From: Dehalococcoidales bacterium
GTDB lineage: Bacteria > Chloroflexota > Dehalococcoidia > E44-bin15
Direction of reading: 5' to 3'
Assembly: GCA_030615555.1 (NCBI GenBank)
Contig: JAUWZB010000013.1
Span: 1 to 12,951, forward strand
DNA length: 12,951 bases
Shown: in pieces, positions 6,330 through 11,608 of the stretch
How the letters are laid out: every line of letters starts with the position of its first letter
Numbering within the stretch: the stretch's first letter is position 1
The notes under the pieces: generated by a model
Seen by the model: only the letters and a program-made list of their open reading frames with translations
Databases searched by the model: none
Told to the model about the DNA's origin: nothing
Program-made: the position numbers and the translations under genes

Positions 6330-7250
6330 ATGGGTATCGCCTATGATGTGATCATTATCGGGGGCGGGCCGGCGGGCTTGAGCGCGGGGCTCTATGCCTC
6401 ACGGACAATGTTGCGCACCCTGCTTATTGAAAAGGGCATTTTTGGCGGTCAGATCACGAATGCCGCGCTTGTGGAGAACTACCCCGGCTTCCCCGATGGC
6501 ATCTCAGGGCTTGAGCTTGGCGAGCTCATGCACCAGCAGGCGATAAAATATGGTCTGGAGACCGTCACTGCCGAGGTGCGCGGGATCGAGCTTGGCGAGC
6601 GAGGAAAGACGATTAAAACCACCGAGGGCGAATATACCGCAAAGGCGGTGATCCTCGCCGGAGGCGCTACGTTCAAAAGACTTGGCGTGCCCGGGGAGGA
6701 ACGGCTCTCAGGCAAAGGGGTCTCCTATTGTGCCACCTGCGATGGCCCCCTCTTTAAGGAGCGGGTGGTGGCCGTGATCGGTGGCGGGGACTCAGCGGTG
6801 GAGGAGGGTCTCCTGCTCACCAGATTTGCCTCCGAGGTGATCCTAATTCACCGCCGCGCTCAGCTTCGCGCCTCAAGGCTCTTCCAGGAGAGAGCCTTTG
6901 CCAATAAAAAAATGGCGTTCCTCTGGGACACGGTGGTCGATGAGATCCTGGGCGATGATCGGGTCAGCGGGCTCAGCGTGCGCCATGTAAAAACGGGCAA
7001 GACCTCGACCCTGGAGATATCAGCGGTCTTTATCTATGTGGGACAACGCCCTAATACTGATTACCTGAGGGGGCGCATTCCCCTGGATGAAGAGGGGCGC
7101 ATTCCCACCAATGAGCGGATGGAAACAGAGATAAAGGGGATCTTTGCTGCGGGCGATATCCGCAAAAACTCTTCACAACAAGCGATCACCGCCGCAGGGG
7201 AGGGGGCTACCGCGGCCCTTTCCGCAGAGAAATTTTTAGCGAAACAATAA
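6330..7250 (+). CDS. trxB: Thioredoxin reductase (NADPH)
   Basis: A 306-residue cytosolic FAD enzyme that reduces thioredoxin with NADPH. The FAD dinucleotide motif IIIGGGPAGLSAGLYASR lies at 8-25; the redox pair is in SYCATCDGP (Cys134, Cys137); the second nucleotide motif VIGGGDSAVEEG is at 149-160 followed by HRR (174-176), the usual NADPH 2'-phosphate contact; the late FAD motif GIFAAGDIR is near 265-275. Length equals the low-molecular-weight TrxB class. The open frame can be extended to a TTG at 6312, but ATG 6330 gives the standard N-terminus and has GAGG 9 nt upstream. It sits downstream of thioredoxin across tandem repeats R4-R5, and converges with acpP with 11 bp between the stops. 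Confidence 0.95.
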   Translation: MGIAYDVIIIGGGPAGLSAGLYASRTMLRTLLIEKGIFGGQITNAALVENYPGFPDGISGLELGELMHQQAIKYGLETVTAEVRGIELGERGKTIKTTEGEYTAKAVILAGGATFKRLGVPGEERLSGKGVSYCATCDGPLFKERVVAVIGGGDSAVEEGLLLTRFASEVILIHRRAQLRASRLFQERAFANKKMAFLWDTVVDEILGDDRVSGLSVRHVKTGKTSTLEISAVFIYVGQRPNTDYLRGRIPLDEEGRIPTNERMETEIKGIFAAGDIRKNSSQQAITAAGEGATAALSAEKFLAKQ

Positions 7251-7261
7251 TTGCTCCTTAA

Positions 7262-7522
7262 CTACTCGTCCTCTATTCCGAGCTCCTTAATATAATCGAT
7301 GGCATCCTGCACCGTCCTTATCCCCTCTGCATCCTCATCCGGTATTCGTATCTGATTGTTGGCATTGCCGAACTCCTCCTCCATGGCCATAATCAGCTCC
7401 ACCAGATCCAGGGAGTCAGCGTTCAGGTCATCGACAAAGGAGATATCGGGCGTCACCTGCCCCTCCTCGACGCCTAACTGATCGGTAATGATCTTTTTCA
7501 GCCTTTCGAAGACGGTGGCCAC
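7262..7522 (-). CDS. acpP: Acyl carrier protein
   Basis: An 86-residue acidic carrier protein for fatty acid synthesis. The 4'-phosphopantetheine attachment serine is Ser37 in LNADSLDLVELIM. The C-terminal helix signature PDEDAEGIRTVQDAIDYI is present. Compared with the typical EEEFG-IEIPDED spacing there are about five extra residues (NANNQ) in the loop before IRIPDED. The start is GTG at 7522, with AAAGGGGGTGA as ribosome site overlapping the nusB stop codon, so translation is likely coupled to nusB. Its malonyl-loading partner fabD is two genes upstream in the same run. Confidence 0.96.
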   Translation of the reverse strand: MATVFERLKKIITDQLGVEEGQVTPDISFVDDLNADSLDLVELIMAMEEEFGNANNQIRIPDEDAEGIRTVQDAIDYIKELGIEDE

Positions 7523-7526
7523 CTTT

Positions 7527-7943
7527 TCACCCCCTTTCTCTACTTAATTGAGCACTAACGGTGCCTAAAACCCCGTTTATGAATTTCGGGGAATTTTCGC
7601 TGCCAAAGGTCTTGGCCAGCTCTACGGCTTCATTGATGGCTGCCTTAACCGGCACCCTATTATTCACCAAAATCTCGAAGATGGCAAGCCTGAGGATGTT
7701 CCTGTCGATGGTCGCTAGTTGCACCACGGGCCAGGCGGGGGCAAAGGTTTGAATCACGCTATCGATCCTATCCTTGTTTGTCAACACGCCACCGACCAGC
7801 TCCCGGACGAAAACCGCCCCCTCCTCAGGCAGCGCGGCCTCCGCCACCAGCCGCGCCACGGTCTCCCCGGCATCGTGGCCTACCGAGTCCACCTCGAAGA
7901 GCGCCTGAAGCGCAATAACCCTCGCCTTTCTCCTGATCCCCAT
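7527..7943 (-). CDS. nusB: Transcription antitermination factor NusB
   Basis: A 138-residue all-helical RNA-binding protein that, with NusE/S10, binds boxA in rRNA leader transcripts to prevent premature termination. The N-terminal RRKARVIALQALFEVD (4-19) and the C-terminal signature AINEAVELAKTFGSENSPKF (100-119) followed by INGVLG are diagnostic; length is typical. The ATG at 7943 is preceded by GGGCGAAAAAGCGAAAAA, matching the terminal motif of the gene-boundary repeats. It is followed 4 nt later by acpP. Finding nusB between fabD and acpP is not the usual fatty-acid cluster arrangement. Confidence 0.95.
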   Translation of the reverse strand: MGIRRKARVIALQALFEVDSVGHDAGETVARLVAEAALPEEGAVFVRELVGGVLTNKDRIDSVIQTFAPAWPVVQLATIDRNILRLAIFEILVNNRVPVKAAINEAVELAKTFGSENSPKFINGVLGTVSAQLSRERG

Positions 7944-7975
7944 TTTTTCGCTTTTTCGCCCTCTTTATATGCTCG
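7943..7975 (-). repeat. Partial repeat terminus R8 upstream of nusB
   Basis: Two successive TTTTTCG ends (7944-7950 and 7952-7958) followed by CCCTCTTTATATGC resemble one or two termini of the repeat family abutting the nusB start codon. The rest of the 160-bp fabD-nusB spacer does not align convincingly with the clear copies, apart from an imperfect direct repeat TAGCAGGTAAG/TAGCAGGTGAG near 8051 and 8082. This may be a remnant or a solo end. Confidence 0.35.
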
Positions 7976-8103
7976 CCGACTCTTCGCTAAGGTAGGCTCT
8001 CCTTTTCTAAGCGTGGGTCCCCGGCCACACCACAGCATTTGACCATGGTTTTAGCAGGTAAGCTCATGACGAATTCAGTCTAGCAGGTGAGATGAAGGGC
8101 CGT

Positions 8104-9036
8104 TTAGATGCTCATCACTCTTATCGAGCTTGCATCTTCGACATTTAGAATCTGCGCTTCCTGATTAATCCTTTTAATCAGCCCGTGCAACACCTGTCCG
8201 GGACCGATCTCAATGAAGGTGGAAACTCCCGCGCTCACCATATACTCCACGCTCTTCTGCCATTGGACACAACTCGAGAACTGCTGAAGGAGCTCATCCT
8301 CAATCTCAGCGGCGGTGGTCACTGGCTGAGCGGTGCTATTGACCACAATGGGCACGCTGGGGTCGCGGAAGTTAAGCTGGGAGAGCGCCTGAGCCATTCC
8401 CTCAGCGGCGGGCTGCATCAGGGGGGAGTGAAAGGCACCGCTCACGTTAAGGGGCGTGATGTATCGCGCCCCCATAGCCCTTGCCAGGTCCATAGCCCGA
8501 ACCAGCGTCTCCCTGGAGCCACTGATCACAATCTGATTGGGGGAGTTCAGGTTAGAGACCTGAGCCCCGGTCTCCTGGCATACCTCCTCCACGGAAACCT
8601 CGTCGAGGCCGATGATCGCCGCCATGCCCCCAGGGGCCCTCTCTCCCGCCTCCTGCATCAGCTTCCCCCTTTGCCTGGTGAGCCGAACTGCCTCCTTGAA
8701 ATCGAGCACCTGGGCGGCTGCCAGGGCGGTATACTCTCCAAGGCTATGCCCCGCCATAAACGCGGGACAAATCATCCCGCCGGCTACGCTGGCAGCGGCT
8801 TTCAGGCAGGCAATGCTCACCGTGAGGATTGCCGGCTGAGCATTAACCGTTTGCCCGAGCTCCTCCTCAGGTCCCTCAAAACAAAGGCGAGAGAGGGGGA
8901 AGCCCAGCGCATCGTCTGCCTCCTCAAAGACCTCCCTGGCCTGGACAAAGGCATCGTAAAGGTCGAGCCCCATCCCTACCCGCTGGGAGCCCTGTCCCGG
9001 GAAGACGTAGGCGAAAATTCCTTCTCGCTCAGCCAA
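8104..9036 (-). CDS. fabD: Malonyl-CoA:ACP transacylase FabD
   Basis: A 310-residue cytosolic acyltransferase moving malonyl from CoA to the ACP phosphopantetheine. The oxyanion-hole motif FPGQGSQ is at 12-18, the nucleophile elbow GHSLGEY at 96-102 (Ser98), the carboxylate-binding Arg at 123 in RQRG, and the catalytic His203 in GAFHSPLM. The C-terminal IEIGPGQVLHGLIKRI is typical. The start is TTG at 9036 with a good AGGAG 6 nt upstream; no ATG lies in a better position, and the FAYVFPGQGSQ N-terminus is right for the family. It follows rpmF by 36 bp. A 160-bp spacer separates it from nusB. Confidence 0.96.
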   Translation of the reverse strand: MAEREGIFAYVFPGQGSQRVGMGLDLYDAFVQAREVFEEADDALGFPLSRLCFEGPEEELGQTVNAQPAILTVSIACLKAAASVAGGMICPAFMAGHSLGEYTALAAAQVLDFKEAVRLTRQRGKLMQEAGERAPGGMAAIIGLDEVSVEEVCQETGAQVSNLNSPNQIVISGSRETLVRAMDLARAMGARYITPLNVSGAFHSPLMQPAAEGMAQALSQLNFRDPSVPIVVNSTAQPVTTAAEIEDELLQQFSSCVQWQKSVEYMVSAGVSTFIEIGPGQVLHGLIKRINQEAQILNVEDASSIRVMSI

Positions 9037-9072
9037 TGGTCACTCCTAAATATGAAGTGCAGTGCGCATTTG

Positions 9073-9264
9073 TTATTCCTTCTTCTTTGCCTCTACCTTG
9101 ATCACTTCCCTCCCCGCATAGCTGCCGCAGGTGAGGCAAACATGGTGTGCCAGCTTCGGGCTGTGGCACTGGGGGCAGTAGTCGATGGCAGGCAAGCGCA
9201 ACGCCAGGTGCGCACGCCTCTTTCCCTGACGCGCCTTGGCTGTCTTTTTTTTCGGCAATGCCAT
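9073..9264 (-). CDS. rpmF: 50S ribosomal protein L32
   Basis: A 63-residue basic ribosomal protein. The N-terminus MALPKKKTAKARQGKRRAH matches the L32 signature, and two cysteine pairs CPQC and CLTC form the zinc ribbon of the zinc-binding (C+) form. The ATG is formed by the last T (as A on this strand) of repeat R6, and the ribosome site AGGA with spacer CGAAAAA is the repeat terminus itself. The upstream neighbour is yceD, the almost universal partner of rpmF, and fabD follows. Confidence 0.97.
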   Translation of the reverse strand: MALPKKKTAKARQGKRRAHLALRLPAIDYCPQCHSPKLAHHVCLTCGSYAGREVIKVEAKKKE

Positions 9265-9350
9265 TTTTTCGTCCTAGACCATCCTCTACAAAAAGCTTAG
9301 CTCTCCTTTCAAGGCTCTTGTTAAAAAAGGACGAGGGTTAAGAGCGAAAA
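9264..9350 (+). repeat. Gene-boundary repeat, short copy R6
   Basis: An 87-bp copy, same orientation as R1-R3: it opens TTTTTTCGTCCTAGACCATC, which is nearly identical to the start of R2, and ends GGTTAAGAGCGAAAA, identical to the end of R1/R2. It fills the entire 56-nt space between yceD and rpmF and the last 30 bp of yceD. On the minus strand, its right end codes the last ten residues and stop of yceD and its left end is the ribosome site and part of the start codon of rpmF. Confidence 0.93.
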
Positions 9351-9893
9351 GAGCCTATCCTTTCCCAGCCTCTTTTTCATCCTATATAAGCCTTGATTAG
9401 AGAAATTCGGCGTTTTTTCAAAGTCGCCCTGATTTCTTTTGCAACCATAAAGTTCGAAAAGGGCGAACCGGGGGTCGAGGTCGCTGGTGGGGCAATCGCA
9501 AGGGCCAAGATTGAGGTTGTGACCACAACGGGGACATAGCCCGGCGCAATCCTCACGACAAAGAGGCTTCATCGGCAGGGCCAAAAGCGCATACTGGCGC
9601 ACCGCCTCACTCAGGTCGATCTCCCGGTGCTCATCTATGGTGAACGCGCCTTCCTCAGCTTTCGATAAATACTCTTCCTCGATCTTCATGGTCACGGGCT
9701 GGTCAAAGGGACTGAGGCAGCGACTACAAACCGCCTGGAGCGTGATATTGAGGGTGCCGCTAACAAGGATGCCGCGATCGGTGCGGAGCAAGCTTACCTC
9801 CCCATAAATTGGGGGGGCACCGGTTTCGCTAATCCGATAATGGCGATGAGAACCTACGGGCTCCTTAAGCTGCTGCGAGACTTCGATTATCAT
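9321..9893 (-). CDS. yceD: DUF177 / YceD family protein with repeat-derived tail
   Basis: A 190-residue protein of the YceD (DUF177) family, nearly always next to rpmF and linked to 23S rRNA/large-subunit biogenesis. The core has the conserved CSRCL (Cys56, Cys59), EEEYL, EIDLSEAVRQYALLALPMKP and the cysteine set CREDCAGLCPRCG (112-124) that ends in DPRFALF. After that, about 42 residues follow that I do not recognise as family sequence; the last ten (LFSLLTLVLF) are coded by repeat R6. I chose ATG 9893, 15 nt after the predicted transcription start, rather than a longer frame reaching 10004 that would run back through the promoter. It is the first gene of the yceD-rpmF-fabD-nusB-acpP run. 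Confidence 0.9.
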   Translation of the reverse strand: MIIEVSQQLKEPVGSHRHYRISETGAPPIYGEVSLLRTDRGILVSGTLNITLQAVCSRCLSPFDQPVTMKIEEEYLSKAEEGAFTIDEHREIDLSEAVRQYALLALPMKPLCREDCAGLCPRCGHNLNLGPCDCPTSDLDPRFALFELYGCKRNQGDFEKTPNFSNQGLYRMKKRLGKDRLFSLLTLVLF

Positions 9894-9914
9894 GGTTCTT
9901 TTTATAATTGGCTT

Positions 9915-9943
9915 ATTATAGATATAACATCGCCCGCTGTCAA
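9915..9943 (-). promoter_or_regulatory. Perfect consensus sigma-70 promoter for yceD-rpmF operon
   Basis: Minus strand: TTGACA at 9943-9938, a spacer of exactly 17 bp and TATAAT at 9920-9915. Both hexamers match the consensus at all six positions. Transcription should start near 9908, about 15 nt before the yceD ATG. It is back-to-back with the promoter for the synthase gene on the other strand. Confidence 0.9.
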
Positions 9944-9950
9944 GTAGCTG

Positions 9951-9979
9951 TTGCAAACCAACGCCTAGTATGCTAACAT
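9951..9979 (+). promoter_or_regulatory. Predicted extended -10 promoter for the synthase gene
   Basis: TTGCAA (9951-9956), 17 bp, TAACAT (9974-9979) preceded by TGC, the extended -10 motif. The start point would be near 9986, giving a leader of about 30 nt with AGGGA before the ATG at 10018. It is divergent from the yceD promoter; the two -35 boxes are 7 bp apart. Confidence 0.6.
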
Positions 9980-9986
9980 ATAGCAT
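9970..9986. promoter_or_regulatory. Candidate operator palindrome
   Basis: ATGCTA (9970-9975) and TAGCAT (9981-9986) are perfect inverted arms around ACATA. The 17-bp palindrome covers the -10 box and predicted start point of the synthase promoter, a placement typical of a repressor site. No regulator gene is in the window, so the binding protein is unknown. Confidence 0.4.
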
Positions 9987-10017
9987 TGCTATTTTGCAAG
10001 CCATAAAAGGGAATTAA

Positions 10018-11241
10018 ATGCCCAAGATCTATTTTATCGATGTGACCAATCGCGATGCGGTCCAGGCATCGCGCATCATCATGTCCAAGCTGCAAAAGAC
10101 CATGCTGAATCTCTACCTCGCGGAGATGGGCATCCATCAATCGGAGTTCTCCTTCCCCACGGTAAGACACGAGCGAAACTATATTCAGGGGAATCTAGAG
10201 CTGAAAGAGCAAGGGATTTTCGGAGATCTGGTTCTGGAGGGCTGGTGCCGCGCCATCGTTGGGGATGTGAAGGATTCCCTGCCCACCGGGGTACGCGACC
10301 TCAACATCTCTATCTCTACATCGGATCAAATGATCCTGCACAAGTTCCGCGGCAAGCTGGACCGGGAGAAGGTTATCCACGAGATGGTGGAGGCCGCAAG
10401 CTACGCCCGGAGTAACGGGGTGAAGACCCTGGGGGTGAATGCTGAGGACGCCTCCCGCACCGACATGGGCTATCTCATCGAGTTCGCCCAGGCAGCCAGG
10501 GAGGCCGGGGCCGACCGAATAAGGTATTGCGACACCCTGGGCTACGACACCCCGATGAGCATTTATCAGCGGGTAAAAACCCTGGCGGAAGCGGTGAAGA
10601 TCCCTATTGAACTCCATTGCCATAACGACCTGGGCATGGCGGTGGCGAACTCCATTGCCGGGGCCAAAGGAGCGCTCGATAGCGGTGTTGATGCCTACAT
10701 CAATACCTCGGTGAACGGGGTTGGCGAGCGAGCGGGGCAGGCGGACCTCATAAGCTGTATCTTGGCCCTCAACTTTGCCCGGGATATGCCAGACTATGAG
10801 ATTGCTGACCCCATCGATCTCACGGTGGCCGACAGGTTGACCAAGTATGTCTCCTATGCATTTGGCATTGCCATCCCCATAAACCAGCCCGGGGTGGGGG
10901 CCAACATCTTTGCCCATGAGGCCGGCATTCACGCCGATGGTGCCCTTAAGGATCGCCGGAACTATGAGCTTTTTGACTACGAGATTCTGGGTCGCGGCGA
11001 GGAGGAGCGCATCCCCACTGGCCGGGTGATCACCACCGGGGAATTTGGCGGTATCGCCGGGTTCCGGCATGTCTTCGAGGAGATCGGCGTCACCCTCCCC
11101 GACGATGATAGTGCCAAACATATCCTGGAGCTGGTGCAGTTCGCCAGCGCTCACACCCAGCTGCCCCTCACCGACGATGAACTTTGCTTCATCGCCAGCC
11201 ATCCCGAAGAGGCGAGGAAGATAATCACCTCAACCCCGTAA
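10018..11241 (+). CDS. DRE-TIM acyl-CoA condensing synthase (Re-citrate/homocitrate/isopropylmalate synthase-like)
   Basis: A 407-residue HMGL-like TIM-barrel enzyme that condenses acetyl-CoA (or a similar acyl-CoA) with a 2-oxo acid. The N-terminal catalytic strand reads FIDVTNRDAVQASR instead of the usual DTTLRDGEQ of LeuA; the metal Asp, Arg and Asp are kept. Further landmarks are SISTSDQM, VNAEDASRTD, RYCDTLGYD, the metal-binding LHCHNDLGMAVANS (about 199-212), NTSVNGVGERAGQ and FAHEAGIHADG (about 301-311). It lacks the C-terminal LeuA regulatory domain (LeuA is about 500 residues or more), which points to homocitrate- or Re-citrate-synthase types of anaerobes. No leuBCD or nif genes are near. 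ATG 10018 has AGGGA upstream and the divergent promoter region before it. Confidence 0.85.
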   Translation: MPKIYFIDVTNRDAVQASRIIMSKLQKTMLNLYLAEMGIHQSEFSFPTVRHERNYIQGNLELKEQGIFGDLVLEGWCRAIVGDVKDSLPTGVRDLNISISTSDQMILHKFRGKLDREKVIHEMVEAASYARSNGVKTLGVNAEDASRTDMGYLIEFAQAAREAGADRIRYCDTLGYDTPMSIYQRVKTLAEAVKIPIELHCHNDLGMAVANSIAGAKGALDSGVDAYINTSVNGVGERAGQADLISCILALNFARDMPDYEIADPIDLTVADRLTKYVSYAFGIAIPINQPGVGANIFAHEAGIHADGALKDRRNYELFDYEILGRGEEERIPTGRVITTGEFGGIAGFRHVFEEIGVTLPDDDSAKHILELVQFASAHTQLPLTDDELCFIASHPEEARKIITSTP

Positions 11242-11256
11242 TGAGGGTGCCCCTCA
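11242..11256 (+). terminator. Small hairpin after the synthase gene
   Basis: TGAGGG and CCCTCA are perfect 6-bp arms around TGC, starting right at the stop codon. No run of T follows (GATAATAAAG), so as an intrinsic terminator it would be weak. Confidence 0.3.
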
Positions 11257-11342
11257 GATAATAAAGAGGGCCGGCAAATAGTGAATCGAGCCGATGCCAA
11301 GCGAGCCCCCAGAAAGACCACCCTGATAAGGGAGCCACCACT

Positions 11343-11371
11343 TTCACTCTAATCGGAGCTTTATTTATAAT
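11343..11371 (+). promoter_or_regulatory. Possible upstream promoter for the dehydrogenase-etf run
   Basis: TTCACT (11343-11348, four of six), a 17-bp spacer and a perfect TATAAT (11366-11371). It would give a leader of about 230 nt in front of the dehydrogenase, including the 13-codon frame at 11392. Confidence 0.4.
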
Positions 11372-11550
11372 TCGTGACTGGGGAAGGAGACATGGCTCCC
11401 CGGCCACAAGCGAGGAGGCTCCTGCAGAGGTAAAACAAGGTCCCATGAAGCAAATCTAGCCCCCATTCTCTCTGCTGTAGATGGAGATGAAAGCCAAAAA
11501 AACGCTACGCGGCGCATTTTTCAACTATCTCTGTTTTTAGTTATGGAGAC

Positions 11551-11578
11551 TTGATAAGTTTCAAAAAGTGGCTACAAT
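11551..11578 (+). promoter_or_regulatory. Predicted sigma-70 promoter for the acyl-CoA dehydrogenase
   Basis: TTGATA (11551-11556), a 16-bp spacer and TACAAT (11573-11578), five of six matches in each box. The start point would be near 11585, about 24 nt before the TTG start codon and just upstream of the AAGGAG ribosome site. Confidence 0.65.
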
Positions 11579-11608
11579 ATAGTCCATCATCCATGAAGGA
11601 GAGTTAGC

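Larger units (their letters stand above)
11242..11608. other. 367-bp intergenic region upstream of the acyl-CoA dehydrogenase
   Basis: No convincing gene. A 13-codon frame at 11392-11433 (MAPRPQARRLLQR) has AAGGAG before it, but only 2 nt from its ATG, so translation is doubtful. There are two predicted promoters (11343-11371 and 11551-11578). GC-rich inverted pieces (GGGGA/TCCCC at 11380-11401) could pair in the leader between them. I see no known riboswitch consensus and none of the gene-boundary repeats, except the shared octamer CGCTACGC beside an A-run near 11500, which is not enough to call a copy. Confidence 0.6.

Noticed and set aside
8185..9300. Long plus-strand open frame of 371 codons antisense to fabD and rpmF
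   Set aside because: It mirrors strongly supported fabD and rpmF genes; the translation is His/Leu/Gly-rich with no recognisable domain, as expected for a shadow frame in GC-rich DNA.
9894..10004. N-terminal extension of yceD to 10004
   Set aside because: It would run through the perfect promoter and the divergent promoter region; the family N-terminus fits ATG 9893.
10195..11202. 335-codon minus-strand open frame opposite the synthase
   Set aside because: It lies wholly inside a clear TIM-barrel synthase gene, and its translation has no family motifs.
11225..11446. 73-codon minus-strand open frame in the intergenic gap
   Set aside because: No ribosome site or recognisable domain, and it overlaps the synthase 3' end and a predicted promoter on the other strand.
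11380..11450. Cobalamin or other known riboswitch upstream of the dehydrogenase
   Set aside because: Fragments such as GCCAC and GGAGAC are present, but the ordered consensus blocks of a known class are not.
11487..11520. A further gene-boundary repeat near 11500
   Set aside because: Only an A-run and the octamer CGCTACGC match the outer end of R4; the core and second terminus are absent.
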